64,000 nucleotides of DNA from Siphonodentalium dalli (Eukaryota; Mollusca; Scaphopoda; Gadilida; Siphonodentaliidae): assembly GCA_032622095.1 (NCBI GenBank), contig CP136062.1, positions 138,590,351-138,654,350 of the forward strand, given 5' to 3'. Under the pieces are notes generated by a model. It saw only the letters and a list, made by a program, of their open reading frames with translations, searched no databases and was not told the DNA's origin. Shown here piece by piece: positions 22,166 to 35,205 of the stretch; within the stretch, counting starts at the first letter, position 1, and each line of letters opens with the position of its first letter. The translations under genes and the position numbers were made by a program.

Positions 22166-23734
22166 TAGTAGAATGCTACATTCCTCCAGCTTCCATGGTG
22201 CATGAATACTAACTTATCAGTTTCACGTACCCGAACAAGTCCATAATATGTCTTTAATATGAACGTCTCTTTCTGATAGTCTAAAGGTTGGAGAGACTTT
22301 GGCGATTTTTATTTCGAAGTAACAGGCGATTTGTGTTGTGGAGCAATAGCATCAACACGAATAGACTGTGTTGCAGTAAATGGTTCAACTTGAGTGGATT
22401 GTCTGTAAAAAAAACGGCTGCATCTTCAATGTATGTTTCCATGGCCTGTGGTACAGGTTCTGGGACATGAGTTATATAGCTACGTCAAATTGTGTCGCTT
22501 GTGATACACGAATAGTGTTGTATGTCTGAGTGCTGGCATCAGCACACTTTGTTTGGAGAAACGACAGCAAAGTATGACTTTTTGAATTGATGGTCGAGCA
22601 CCAACTAATTTCTTTGCATCGAAATATGGTCGATGTTTCTCTGCCTTACACCGTTGAATTGTGAATTAATAGTCCCATATGCGACATAAACGATCCATTG
22701 AGCATGTGAACATTGACAATTTGAAAACTTTTTTGGTTTAGTGCAATCATTATGACCACGACCAGAAACAGAACAGCGTGTATATAATGTTTCTGTACTT
22801 TTACAATGTTCATGACCATACCCCTGAAATTTAAGACATCGCACGGGATTTGGAACATATGTAGACAAATCGATCTTCATATATCCAACATTCAACGCTG
22901 ACGGTTGTTCGCACGGATTGAAAGTCAACAGATAACTATGCAACTTTTAGTCCATCCATCAACTGTTTTAGAAAATCTGCGCATATCAGTAACTCCCTGT
23001 GGTACAACCTCAGCCAATGTCTCCAAACTGTTGCTACTAATTAATGTTTTGTGACGAGCAACCGTGACTGGTGTTTCAGCAATAGCTGTTAACTGCAACG
23101 AAGCATCTTTGAACATTGAATCAAGAGAGCCAGTCACTATAGCCCGGTCCTGATCAGTTGGCAGATTTCAATTTTCTAGCAATAATTTGAAGTATCTTAT
23201 CAGTGACACATACAGACGGCAAACAGGGTGCCACATTAGGGGATTCTTACCCCTAGCATTGGGGCGGCAGGCCTACTATAACCAGGCTTACACGGGTCGA
23301 ATTCGCCTTGAAGCATCGAACTATTTCAGAGCGCGAGGAGGTTAAATTGGGTTACAGTCCTTATTTGTTGACATTGGATTTTTTCAATTTCAAAACTGAA
23401 AACGGAACGAAAAAATCAAACAAAGAAATGTATTTAAAAATTATTGCTGGGACTGATAATGGAAGTGTAATCTCTGTGTTGGTATTATATTAAATTTGCA
23501 TATTTAGACACTTTTGGCGAACATTAATGGGAAGGGAAAAGGGGGATATTTTATTATGTGTAAGCGCAGCTTTCGGCATTGAAGGTAGTCTTTTGGCAAT
23601 CAGCTGTTTCGTTTTCGTCTACATTTAATTTAGCAAAACCGAGAGAAGTAATGGTAAATTGTAATAACGTAAACGCATATAGTAAAAAGGAAATCTATGG
23701 CTTTCACTGACTACGAGAACAGCCTGTTCCACAG

Positions 23735-24090
23735 AATACCCGCACATTATCTGCTTATAATAGAACTTGTTTATGAAAATAATCTACTTAGAATCGTCTC
23801 ATGTTGAGTCGATAATGCGCTGGAAATGTGAACATTTTAGTCACATTATCGACTCATAATGAGGCGATTCAAAGCAGATGGTGTGCGGACAATGACACAA
23901 ATAAGCCAACTCACGATATTTCATGTGTACGCTCTTTAACATGTATTTCACTGTGGCCCGCGCCATATTAATTCGATATGATCCATTATCTGCTTATTTC
24001 AGAATCAAATAATCACATTTATATTTATATACATATTTCACATTATATATCGATTATGTGCGCATTTGCGCGAGGATATGTTGACGAGAT
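23735..24090 (+). repeat. Dispersed ~300-bp repeat, copy 2
   Basis: Matches copy 1 word for word in order (cacattatctgcttataat, gaggcgattcaaagcagat, tgtgcggacaatgacac, caactcacga, attatctgcttatttcagaa, cgcgaggatatgttga). It adds an internal inverted pair, cattatcgactcataatgag opposite catgttgagtcgataatg, at about 23800-23860. Confidence 0.65.
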
Positions 24091-27000
24091 TTATCATTCG
24101 TGGGTTCAAGCAAATACCGATTTTCCACTATCGGAAAGCAGGCCCTGTACCCACTCAATATAATAATGGTATTCAGTCAAAAGCCGCAGTTAGGTCTATC
24201 TAGTGCACGCACTGGTCTATTATGAGTTCCATCATATCTATTTTGGTAGGAAATATGTGGTTGTTTTGTTTGCCTTTCAATGAATTCACCAGTTTGAAGA
24301 TGTGTCTGTTTACAGACTATCTAGTTTGTGGAACATGTATATGGCTATAAAAGCTGAAATTAGCCGTATCCGTGCCACATTTATACTTCGGAATCTATTT
24401 GAAATGTGCATGCAGCATAGCCATCCTTTTAATAGTAAACATACGCTATATATATATATATATAGATAAAATCGAAGTAAGTATCTATAAGATCGGTAAA
24501 TACATTGCAGTTAAAATCGGTACCGCGTGCATAATTAATAATCTGATTGTGCCAGCAATGACGAACATTGTCTTGAAATAAGCGATGCAGCTCTATATAT
24601 ATAAAAGAAATCGAATCATCGGCAGCATTTGTTTATCTCGGCGTAAAAAAAGATTGTACTTATAACTGGCCTGTTAAGGCTCATTTAGTTGGGTATAATT
24701 AAAGGCACCACATAGTGCCCGAGTGCCGGTTATTTCTTTCCCGAGCCCTCAATATACAGCTTTATTCATGAACTGTGTCATCAAATAGGGGGAATATGCA
24801 TGTTACGTCAAGATACCAATCATATACAATGTGGCATAATATGAAAGCAATCCTTTTGTCAAATTGATGGACCGTAACTCTCGTGGTCTCTAATACAAGC
24901 AAGCACCGACATATTCCACTGACTCTTAAACAATATCGAAGTGGCTTTGTTACTATATCCGGAAAAAAATCATATGATCCTGCAGGCCTGTGATGTAATG
25001 GAATCGGCACGTGGAAATATGAATTTTGTGTGCGTCTGGATGAACATTAACCGTGCTTGCTAAACACCTAAAATAAGTAAATTCCCCTTGGTACATTGCA
25101 CAGTATATCAAGGGTCCTGAGGCCGATGTTTGGACATTTTGTATATTCGGTAGATTAGGACACAGACATCTGGGAAGTTCACCCCAACCCATAGAAACAA
25201 TACAGAGACGTTTCGGAGCTATGGTGGAGGGTTCATCCCATGTGGCTGTGAATTGAGATTGATTACGTGAGCTAATGTCGACCCTCTGAGTGTTTGCATG
25301 TTTCGTTGAGTGCCGTTTGTGCTAATGCAGTTCTCAATTCAAAAGTCATAAAACCGCTACGCGGGTAGAAAACTCATTTAAAGATTTATGAGAAGAACTG
25401 CTAAGATCATCGTGTAATCAGGAAAAGGCAGTGTGCCTTCGCTGTAATGAGTAGCCACTCGATTCAATACTGCCATGAGGCTGACAATTCCTCTTGCAGG
25501 TGCTGAGGCACTGTGTAGTGAATGTTACATCGGAAGACATTCTATTGCCGGCGTGTGATGGTTCAGTGATGATTTGTGATGGTTCCTTGTGATTCAAAAT
25601 AAAACATTTCGGGAGCTCTTGACGAGGAAAACTCAATTTTTGAATCATCCAGGAGATAATTCGATTAATTTTTCCATTCCACTCACGATATACTGTCCCA
25701 AAAGAACGTGATAATCGTTATAAATGAATTTATTGTATAAAACCGTGACTGGCTTGAAATAAAACCGTAAAACACATCAGTTGTGCTTAGGAGACTAATG
25801 CTCCAAATTATTAGACCCATATTGCGATATTTTCTCAGCTATCTTACAAAAGGATAACACAGGTATACTTTAGTCCAAATGTTCGTTTTCAGAATGCGTT
25901 TCATACTCGATATGCTACCGAAAACAAAGGAAATACGTTTACATCGCTTCACTGTCAGTGATTACATGTTGATAATAACACGTTAACTCGTTATTTCCGA
26001 GTTAATTGTAATCTACAATTCAGTTTTCGGCAAAACGGCACTTCTCCAGCCTCTTTTCGTTCAGGAAAGTTTAATGTATTCAATGTATTCAATAATTGTG
26101 AGTGATTTTGTCCAGAAAATGATTATTTATAATCATAAGGAACCGTAAAAAGTAATTCCCCAACCATCACAAAAACCGACAACAGAATAACATGTAACAG
26201 TTCTTACACAGTGAGATGAGGAATGTCATATTGTTTAGTGCCATTATCCAATCGTTTGTTGACTGCTCATCCCTTTGTGTGCCTCACAGAGCAGGTGACA
26301 TATTCCATCTTATTTGTCATGAGTCACACTAGACACGGGGTGCGACTTTATAAACGGAAAGAATTATCAACACAATGGGAGATAACTACTGTATGCTGAT
26401 AACACAATTTTGATAATGAAGTTATTCAAAAGCCTTCAAATTGCGTCCAATGACCCTTGTCAGTCTTTTCAAATGAATCTAGGAATGGAAAATGAAAGTT
26501 ACATCTTCCAATTCGAAAACTACATCGGAAATTTTGCGGCAGAAGACGCGGGTTTTATGACCTCATACCACACTTAATATCAACGAACTGGTGGTCTATA
26601 GTTTGGTGCATCTTTGCATAATTTTTGTACAAATACCACGTGGTGCATGATCTATAATTACAACAACGCGCTTAACAATCAATGTGTGTACACGATACTT
26701 GTCTGTAATCATCATGGTTAGCCTATTAATTATTTACTCATATCGCGTTTCCCAGGTACAATTAGGCTTCCAAGTGTATATCATAATCATTGACGGGTTT
26801 ATACCCTCTCCAGCTTACCGAAATGACCAATATCTGTATCTTCAAAAGAATCCGTTCATGGGTCCATTTGTTTTCCTTCCATACTGAACGCTTCTTTTAT
26901 TGATTCCTGATAAGGTAATAGCCAAAAGTGTTCAGATAGTTTCTGAATAAAATTCGAAAGAATGTACCCAATGTGCCCATATAAAAATTGACAGCCGACC

Positions 27001-27382
27001 ATAAATAGAAAGCTCCTTAAACAATAACGTAAAACAAAAAGATTAAAGACGTGAACAAATATCTCACATGATATTCGCTAGATGGGAAGGATGTTCAATG
27101 TGTGATATTCAGGAGTATAGTTGCAAAATTCTTGAGAATACTTCCATTAGAAGTTTCACTACGTTCGTCGCATTTTGAAGAACAATGAGACCTTAGCAAC
27201 GGAGAACTAAAGTTAATTATTACTATTCGCCAGAGACGAAAACATGGAAAACAAACATGATCGTCGGTCGAACGTTATTGCACAGAAGTGCTATGCTTGC
27301 AGTGGAAAATTCCGAAATAAAGCACATAAGAGATCGTTCCATTTCAGCTGCCAAGAATTGGCATCTCAGGACGCAGAATACA
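24091..27382. other. Unassigned AT-rich DNA
   Basis: A short (TA)n run lies at about 24450-24465. No supported gene, RNA or repeat partner found in this 3.3-kb stretch. Confidence 0.5.
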
Positions 27383-27703
27383 ACCTTTCCCAAACAGCCT
27401 AAAATATCTTCGGTCTGTCTCAATAGAACCATACAAATATGGATATCATTCGAACCGGCTCCTTGACCACATTGTGATAGTTACAGTTATGCCCTGTGCC
27501 AATGCATTCTCTTATATATGCGAGTCGACCATAGGTCGCCTCGCATATATAAGAGAATGCCTTGGCCTTACATTCTTTAACAATTTTATAATTTTTAATG
27601 TGTTAAGCCAATGCATTCTCTTATATATGCGAGGCGACCTATGGTCGACTCGCATATATAAGAGAATGCATTGGCACAGGGCCCTTCTGTTGGGTAAAGG
27701 GTT
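27383..27703 (-). mobile_element. piggyBac-like MITE with two hairpins; copy 2, reversed
   Basis: Same element as 15449-15802 in the opposite orientation. Hairpins lie at 27499-27565 and 27608-27674, with a ~42-bp spacer. The end at 27691-27703 (tgggtaaagggtt) is intact but followed by CGAG rather than AA. The other end (about 27383-27397) has lost about 40 bp of the GGCCGG-rich stretch found in the other copies. One arm base differs (gccttgg). It is a decayed copy whose hairpins nevertheless remain almost unchanged. Confidence 0.75.
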
Positions 27704-27849
27704 CGAGCGCAATACGTTGGTCATGCCGACATTGTAGAGAATCACGAGAGCTTCAAAGGAAATGAATCTAAAGTCGACTAATACATGTAACGCTAAAACA
27801 CTACATATTGGAATGATTCAAGAATGTATGCTGAGCATAGAAAGACAAT

Positions 27850-28975
27850 TAGATGAGTTTGTGTTGATTTTTTAAAAATATGAGGAAAAACATAACACAC
27901 AAATTGACATTAGATTTGATTCATTCGTCAGGGGGAAAAAAGCGAAGATCGATAGATATACTGCTGAAATAAAAAATAAGATGCGAAAAATGCCATGTCA
28001 AGTTTACAAAGTAGAATAACAAAATTAGACGAAAAACACGTCACATAGAGAGGAGAATCTCAAACAACAGCAGACTCTTTGAAGCGAAGAATGGATAATA
28101 AAATAGATAACTTCGATGACCAGCAGACGAATGTGTTCGAAAAACAAGAGAAAGATTTGCAGAGAAGACTAGAAGAAAACATCAACTAGAACTTACAGGA
28201 ACTAACACAAAATGAGACCAAAATAGGAAACAGTATAAACAACAACGTAATAGCATTAAACATACCAGATAAGCAAACGGAAGACAAGACAGAAATAGAA
28301 AACACGACAAAAAGGATAACGAAATGTGATATGTTCGTCATTTAAGAGAATTGGATTCTTAACAGAAAACAAACATCGACCAGTACACATTAAGCTCACT
28401 GAACAACGTTATAGGGATAAAACTAGAACTTACAGGAACTAACACAAAATAAGACCAAAATAGGAAACAATATAAACAACAACATGGTAGCATTAAACAT
28501 ACCAGATAAGCAAACGGAAGACATGACAGAAATAGAAAACACGACAAAAAGGATAACGAAATGTGATATGTTCGTCATTTAAGAGAATTGGATTCTTAAC
28601 AGAAAACAAACATCGACCAGTACACAGTAAGCTCACTGAACAACGTTATAGGGATATAACTATAAAATGGGCAATTCAATTTAACAGAGGATAAACTAAA
28701 AGTGATGGACATAACAAAGTATTTCAACAAAGAATGCTCAAGAATAGAACTTAATGACTCGTACAAACTTTAGATAGAACGAAGAAAACAAAGAGAAAAA
28801 TATAAAAACAAAAACTTCCGCATCCATAATTTAGAAACAGTGGAACAATGAATGGACTTTACATTGACTTGTGAACTAAAAATAAGATTGTGATGTTTAA
28901 AATAACAATTTCCATTGTGTAATACGGGAACTAAGAGCCGTATGGTTCGTTCTTAAATAAATTGATTGATTGATA
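27850..28975 (+). pseudogene. Degenerate LINE remnant with coiled-coil ORF1-like fragment and TTGA tail
   Basis: A-rich plus strand with a fragment reading RRMDNKIDNFDDQQTNVFEK and a following charged helix (about 28080-28185), in the style of the coiled-coil ORF1 of L1-like elements. Stops follow. A ~235-bp segment is tandemly duplicated (28187-28421 and 28423-28657; both contain caaacggaaga and cgacaaaaaggataacgaaa). The 3' end reads ctaagagccgtatggttcgt followed by taaataaattgattgattga (about 28930-28975), a typical LINE 3' end. No RT domain remains. The family assignment is tentative. Confidence 0.45.
28187..28657 (+). repeat. Tandem duplication of ~235 bp inside the LINE remnant
   Basis: Two adjacent copies from ctagaacttacaggaactaa to catcgaccagtacaca, differing by few substitutions. 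The low divergence relative to the rest of the remnant implies a later duplication. Confidence 0.85.
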
Positions 28976-29354
28976 AAACATGCCGCGCTCTATCTGTTGT
29001 TTTTATTTCCCAGTGTGGACTGGGGTCGAATTTGTTCACCAACCCACTGCGAGGAGTAAGAATCCGCCAATTCGGCACCCCCTTTTGTCGTGGGGTTCGC
29101 CGGTGAGGTGCTAGCGGTGTATGATTCCTGGTCATTTGAGGACGGTCGTATGATACATCGCATGGACGACATGTGATATTGTTTATGTCGTGGTCCACTT
29201 CTGACCCACGTCGCTTCAAGGTAGGTGGTCGAGTTTAACCAACTCAATCGGCTAGGAGGTACGGTAGCTTATATATGCAGTGGCTATATTGGTTATCACT
29301 TCAGCTATGTATCGACCTTTCGTCCGACTAATAGTTTAAGTGTATGCCGAGGCG
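28976..29354. other. Unassigned
   Basis: Short minus-strand frames (28953-29247) have no domain. Nothing else recognised. Confidence 0.5.
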
Positions 29355-29625
29355 ACTGCTCAACATATCCTCGCGCAAATACGCCCATACTAGACCTATA
29401 GTGTGAAATAGGTTCATAATGTGATAATCTTATTCTTGAAATAATCAGATAATCGACTCATATCCCTTATTCCGTGTTATGGCGCGGGCTACAATGAAAA
29501 CATACGCTAAAAAGCTTATTCCTGATAAGTCGTGAGTTGTCTTATTAAAAGGCGATTCTAAGCAGATTATCGACCAAAAACAAAATTTATTATATGTAGA
29601 TAATGTGCGGGTTTTCAGGAGAACT
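29355..29625 (-). repeat. Dispersed ~300-bp repeat, copy 3, reversed
   Basis: Reads caacatatcctcgcgcaaat, tagtgtgaaataggt, aatcgactcat, atggcgcggg, gtcgtgagttg, ggcgattctaagcagattat and aatgtgcgggttttc, the reverse complement of the order in copy 1. Confidence 0.65.
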
Positions 29626-30448
29626 AGTTGTCAAAGAATTGGCACATGTCAACTCAATCCAAAGTATATTAAAATGACGATTCGCTCTATCTCTATGATG
29701 CTGAAGTATACCCTCAGTACTTGATTCTTAATTAAAAACTTCGATCCTAGTTTTAAAAGGCCATCTATAGTTTTCATTGATTAAGGAGATTCAAGATATT
29801 GCTGGATAATTAAAATGTCAAGCCAATCAGGACTTTGTCAGTAAATTGCCTCTCCATCTAAGAGCCTCAAAATGAGTAAGTTCCCCTACATAATGCATTG
29901 TATCTCAATAATTGCTAGGCAGATGTATGTGTGCAAATATTGAGCCGAGATGAAAAGTCATAAAACCGTTATGGGTATGACGGTACACAACTCAATTAAA
30001 GACTCGTGTGGAGAACAACTTTGTGTTGCATGTAACCTATGTCACGCCAAGTTAGCTCTGAATATAACCGCAAGCCAAAATCAAGACTCGGAGGGACCAT
30101 GTCCACATTACAATGAAGATACTAGACATATGGCTGCCAATTAATATTGTAGTACATTGTAGATGACTACTATAATGACGTGCAGTGTCATCCAGTTTTG
30201 TTAAACTGCTCACTCGATCCATTTTGACCCAGGCACCAAGGGGAGGTTCACCTAACCAGGTATTCTGACATGTTAACATAACAAAATAATCAACATACCT
30301 TAACATGTTGCACATAAGTGCATTTTGGAAAGTTGGCGCCCCCTAACTAATTCATGCTCATTCAACCATGCAACAAAATAACATATCATCGGTCATAAGA
30401 TATGTTGGTCACAAATAAAATATTGTTTTCCAAAAGTTTAATCACATT
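29626..30448. other. Unassigned
   Basis: No gene recognised. A small plus-strand frame at 29950-30144 has no domain. Confidence 0.5.
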
Positions 30449-30718
30449 ATGACTGCCACATCTGAAGATATCCTCGGAAATATCACAGGAAACCTAAATT
30501 TTGTGTTGTTTAGAATGTTCAAAGAAAGTTTTTTTGACGCTCTTCTGCAGCTAACATATCATGCACAAGCATTAGTGTTCAATCATCGTGTGACCTTGAC
30601 AAGTAGCAGGGTTGTGTTGAGAAACCGCGATATAGCTATCTCTCCTGAGTTGTTTGAAAATGTTCTCTGTAACAGATATGTTCTGGCCTTCAACCGAATC
30701 GGAATGTCGAGTACATGA
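30449..30718 (+). pseudogene. Fragment of the LINE-derived ORF1 family, copy C
   Basis: An 89-codon frame includes FFDALLQLTYHAQALVFNHR and SSRVVLRNRDIAISPELFEN. These align with the copy A residues NDALLQLITITHAPLLVTPH and SSRAVLRPRGIADSSESDML. It is thus a third, plus-strand relic of the same gag-like ORF1, limited to the RRM-like region. No zinc knuckle, UTR or RT was seen around it. Confidence 0.55.
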
Positions 30719-31744
30719 TACGACCACTGACAACATTTATACCATCCCGTTTGTGGTGCTCTGTGTTGCCCAATAGTATGGCAAGAGTAAGGAAATGATG
30801 TGCATGGTGTTATGCTCCACAAATGCTCAAACTCTCGATGCACAATCGGCAATGGGTCGTTCGTGTCTATAAATTCAAAGTAGATAAAGCTGGAAACCAA
30901 ATGCCATGCTCATGCAGACATTCCTCCCTGGACATAACTACCAGCGATCGCTCTTCACTATCACGTGTTGGAGGAAAGAACATTCCGTAATAGCTGATTT
31001 ATGACGCAACACACAGAAAACATAATCAGCTCCAAGTAAGCACTATAAATGCAAGCCCAGTGAAGCCAAATCAAAAGACCGTATTACCAGCAGAGTAACG
31101 ACAGATAAGATTATCTGTGCGTCTAATAACCTAATGTTTATTATGTAGGGACTGTTACTTGCGCACTTAAGAGCCCACATAAATGATAACCGTATATGAT
31201 GGTTCCTTTGAGCTTGATGTTCGAGGTAACGAAATCGGTTAATCCCGAATACTCAACATGCATCAAAATGATCACATCACATTACGGGCATTTAACGGTT
31301 TAAAGCAGCATAATGAATGTTGTAATACTCGCATTTTACATCCTGCTTCGGTTCTGGGGATCAAACAACATATAGGTCGTAAAATACGTGAACCATTTTA
31401 TATGGACTTAAAGTGGAAATCTTATTCAAGTAATTAAATCTAGAAAATCCGCTGGTAATAGCGATATGAATCTAGAGCGTTTTGTGAAACCCAGAACAAA
31501 TGGAAATTTTCTGACAAAACTTGTTCGAGTATATACGGATGTGGTCTTGATATCGTTATTGTGTGCAATTAAAAATCACAAGTGTTGTGATTCTACTCAA
31601 AGCATTTCTACTCTTTAATTGTTCAAAGTTGATCCAATCCTTAAAGATGCATTCATGGTGTCAGACATCCAGTTACAACAGCAACATAACACCAGTCATT
31701 TAACATCGTTTGTTTTGTTACTGAAAACTAGAAAATAGTATGCA
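30719..31744. other. Unassigned
   Basis: No gene or repeat partner recognised. Confidence 0.5.
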
Positions 31745-32000
31745 ACTTATCCTCGCGCAAATATGCACATAATCGACATATAATGAGGACCACAATGAAA
31801 ACACATGTTTAAGAGTGTACACCTGGTAAGTCTTCAGTTGGTTTATTTGTGTCATTGTCCGCACATAGCCTGTAATGAAACCTATAATGAGACTAAAACG
31901 CTCTCATCTTCAGTTCATTATCGATTCTAAGCAGATTATCGACCAAAAGCAAATTCTGTTGTAAGCAAATAAGGTGCGGGTTTTCGAGAGAACAGGCTGT
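31745..32000 (-). repeat. Dispersed ~300-bp repeat, copy 4, reversed
   Basis: Carries cttatcctcgcgcaaatatg, cacataatcgacatataatg, cacaatgaaaacacatg, gtgtcattgtccgcacat, attctaagcagattatcgac and gtgcgggttttcgagagaac. It ends next to acaggctgt, a word also at the ends of copies 2 and 6. Confidence 0.65.
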
Positions 32001-32209
32001 AGCATAAACTAGATGTATGAAACAAAATAATACAATGTACTTATATTGACTAAATAATTCTTGCTGCCCTCTAAAACATCCAAAACTATATGAAATAGAT
32101 GCGTCGAAATTCCAATATAAAACAAAATAGCATATATCTAGTGGCAATTCTAGATATTTACTGTCCATGGTTACAGCCATTTTCCAGCTGTTTTCATTTT
32201 TTGCACATA

Positions 32210-32425
32210 AGTGAAACAAACGCTCGTTATTTCTACCATATCGGACATATTAACGCGGATAGCTCTTCCGTTCCATGCCGTGAAAACATCGTGGTCAAAG
32301 TTTGTTTTTATGACTTCAATGCGTCTTTCTGTGACATATAATGCAGTTAGAAAGGTAGTTTAAGTATTTATCGACCTATTTCGATACCGGGAACAATTCA
32401 AAAGCTAATATTATTTGGAGCGCAA
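32210..32425 (+). repeat. Dispersed repeat pair member (partner 39580-39830)
   Basis: Words gtgaaacaaacgctc, gacttcaatgcgtctttctg, tgacatataatgc, ggtagtttaa, atcgacctatttcgataccg and caattcaaaagc occur in this order here and at 39580-39830. Noncoding. Confidence 0.65.
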
Positions 32426-32850
32426 CCCACCAATAACTGTAGGTACCCAGAACAAGTGAAACACAAATCCAAGTGTATGTTGTGTATAAGGCAGAAAGTC
32501 TAAGGTCGACATGGATTCAGAGGAAGATAAACAACTTACCGGGTATAACAGAACAAGGAATGGGTGGTTTGATGAAATAACCTTTGCAGATTGAATCGAA
32601 AATGTTTGCAGCTAAGGATCCAAGGAGCAAGCTGATAACAGGGGACAACCTGAGCAGCCATTTCACGCTGAACGCAACTGATTTATCATAAATTTAACAT
32701 GTTATTTACCTACACACATCATTCAACCACTAGCTGTTGCCTCTTATCGATGATTACGAGAAAGTGGAAATCCACATTAGACGCGTGGAAATCACAAGCA
32801 TAAAAGGAGTTACAGACAATATCGAAGGATCAATTTTCGAAATTATTAGA
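32426..32850. other. Unassigned
   Basis: Nothing recognised. Confidence 0.5.
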
Positions 32851-34177
32851 CCGGATTCGTCATCTCATGTTTAAACCTCAGAGTCTAAACCTGGTTTAAA
32901 CCTCATTGGGGTCCAGCCAAACCGGGTCTAATGGGGCGTTTTTGTCGTTCAGTTTCCAGCTAATTGACAATTCGCTTCGGTGATATGAGCATGCAGTCAA
33001 ACTACCCTCTTACCAATTGGACCAAAAGATATAATGGTTATTGACACGTCATAAATTACCTCGAACACGTGCACGCTCAATGGATTTATTCATTGAGAAA
33101 CAAGTATCGCTCATGGACCATTAATCCGATCTCATTCTGGGTTTAAATCAATCTGACAAAGGGCATGTCTCTCAACACGAGTTTCTTGCGCTGTTCATCA
33201 CTGTGATATATTTTTTGCAAGACGCAAAGACAAAATGTAGTGTATTTACATGTATATCTGTATATATTAAACGGTATAGGAGCTGTCTATCTGAATGTCC
33301 GTTTGTCTGTTCGCAACTGTTCTCCCATACCCCTGGACCGATTTCAACCAAATTAGATGTGGTGACTCGGATGGTATAACGGCGTTAGTTTAAAAAACTT
33401 TAATTTAAAAACAAAAATGAAAAATGGTGTGGTTAAATTGAGTAATGAGTTGAATCTAACAAGAAACAAAATTTAAAATTAATTTCGTTTTTTAATTAAA
33501 ATGTTCAAATGATAATGTGCGCAAATGTGTCGCAGGCCCCTATCTGAATAATAGCTCCATAATTGAGTCAATCCTGGTCCAAGAGGTCAGTCAAGTAAAT
33601 ATAATTTGCCTATGAGTGCACACCAGAAGCGACACCTGAACTGTTGGAAGTGGGCTACCATTCAAAAGGATAGCTTTTAATAAAGAAATAGATTATATGC
33701 GTTACTTTTTTTCAATGTCACAAATTGCCCGTCAAACAGTTCCCAGGTTTTGAACTGGTGGGATATATTATAGGAATTTATGGGCAAAGCCAGATTAGAG
33801 CTTTGTGGCATGATCTACATCAAAACAAGTTATAAAATTTGACTCATATAGCAATATAAGTTTAGGATTGCAGACTATGGACATGTGTATAGCATATCTG
33901 GTCATGCAGTGCACCCTTTTGGTGTCAAAATAAAAATGTTGAACCCTTCACATGAATTCGTAGAAAACACAAGTATTTGTGATTGCCACAAGCCAAACAA
34001 AATCACAGTGAAGGAACATGTCCATATCTGAGCAAAGCTCACTTGCAAATTAATCAACTATGACATAATAACACTAATCGGCAGTCGCCACTTAGACACG
34101 CCCTCACTCGAGATTATTTACAGCTCCGCCCTTTGACTGATTGTTTGACAATTCTAAACCGCGATGAAGAAAAGAGG

Positions 34178-34505
34178 GATTCGTCATCTCAAGTTTAACC
34201 TCGGTAAAACTGGTTTAGCTGGACCGCCGAATTGGATGGTTTAGTTGCCGGTTTAAGCTTATAAAACGCAAAAAAATATCGAAATTGACAAAAACTTATC
34301 CCCTTACGCTTTTTTGGTGTGAGTGCTTTTTCACGCATATAAATTTCCAATCAAAATATGCTCGCTGTAGTAATTATTGATTTACGCAATCAATAAAACG
34401 AGGCGGTCAGCATTAGGAAAGTATGATTAATTATCGACGATACAGAGACACTACTGCTAAACCACTGGTCTGACTGGACCAGGTTTAAACCAAAGATGAC
34501 GAATA
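34178..34505. mobile_element. 328-bp MITE with GATTCGTCATCT termini
   Basis: Left gattcgtcatctcaagttta then aaactggtttagctggacc. Right tgactggaccaggtttaaac then agatgacgaatac, the approximate reverse complement. Arms of ~45 bp at moderate identity. Noncoding. It shares its terminal word with the outer pair 32851/35262. Confidence 0.65.
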
Positions 34506-34566
34506 CGTCACTTAAACCTGCGGTTTTGGGTTTAAATCACGTATTTAGCTGACTCATGGCGGTTTA

Positions 34567-35205
34567 GTGCCACAGCACACGCTGCGATTAAAATCGCAAG
34601 TGGGGACAATCGCAGGTGGAGAAAAGTGACTTGCCCGCAGACGCTACGGTATGCAGCTACGATTTTATCCACGTGCTCGATCACATGATAGCAAAATGTT
34701 ATATCACATTCTCCGCATTATGCAATTATATACATATACATGGCGTGTATCTCAATTTTCTAAACTAACAAGTTGAAATTGAATAATTTTTATTTTGACA
34801 TTTTTGTTCCTGTCAACTCCACAACTGCCCCAATTTCAACAATTGCGGCAGCCCTCTTCTCCTTGTCTGCATAGCAGATGGTTGATATGTGGTATAGGCA
34901 CTCCCTGCCGTGCCACATTTCCACCAATGTGGCCTCGTTTTTGTAAGTCCAAGAAGTTTGTGAACTTTGCGCCATTTTTGAATTTTTTCTTTTCGTGGTA
35001 TTTACAACATGACCAGTGCGACAATGGTCATTTGACAGCTACGATCGCGCGCGTTGCCAAGGTCACGCCACGATTTTCCTGGTAAAAATCCAACAGTGCT
35101 TGATCGCTACGATTTGGCTACGATATTGTCGTGGGCATGCGCATTGGATGCTCCACCTGCGATTTCCCCCACTTACGATTTTAACCGAAGCGTGTGCGGT
35201 GGCAC
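34567..35205. mobile_element. Harbinger-like MITE, complete 639-bp copy
   Basis: Terminal inverted repeats of ~55 bp at about 90% identity: GTGCCACAGCACACGCTGCG on the left and the mirror of GTGCCACCGCACACGCTTCG on the right, continuing to caggtggag. Both ends are flanked by TTA (34564-34566 and 35206-35208). A 3-bp TTA/TWA target duplication is the PIF/Harbinger hallmark, so the superfamily is inferred from that. Short frames inside (for example 34795-35085) follow no domain. Confidence 0.7.

Larger units (their letters stand above)
20795..23225 (-). pseudogene. LINE-derived ORF1 (gag-like) with 3' UTR, no reverse transcriptase; copy B
   Basis: Second minus-strand copy of the unit at 4428-5790. 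ORF1 remnants run from about 23215 down to 22260. They include VARHKTLISSNSLETLAEVV and PQGVTDMRRFSK (about 23090-22960), and a knuckle region NPVRCLKFQGYGHEHCK (about 22860-22800) whose second cysteine codon has become phenylalanine, then CSVSGRGHNDCTK. The lower part (21850-20795) is a 3' UTR, duplicated near 20810 and 21125, with a 131-bp tandem array, ending near a gattgagggtttaacg motif. A palindromic MITE (21892-22165) sits between ORF1 and the 3' UTR. Again no RT ORF is present. The unit is dead by frameshifts and the lost cysteine. Confidence 0.7.

Noticed and set aside
27474-27745. Short proteins sharing MHW, RPRIYKRMHW and similar words at three loci (27.5, 44.7 and 46.4 kb)
   Set aside because: The apparent conservation comes from the MITE hairpins, which read similarly on both strands.
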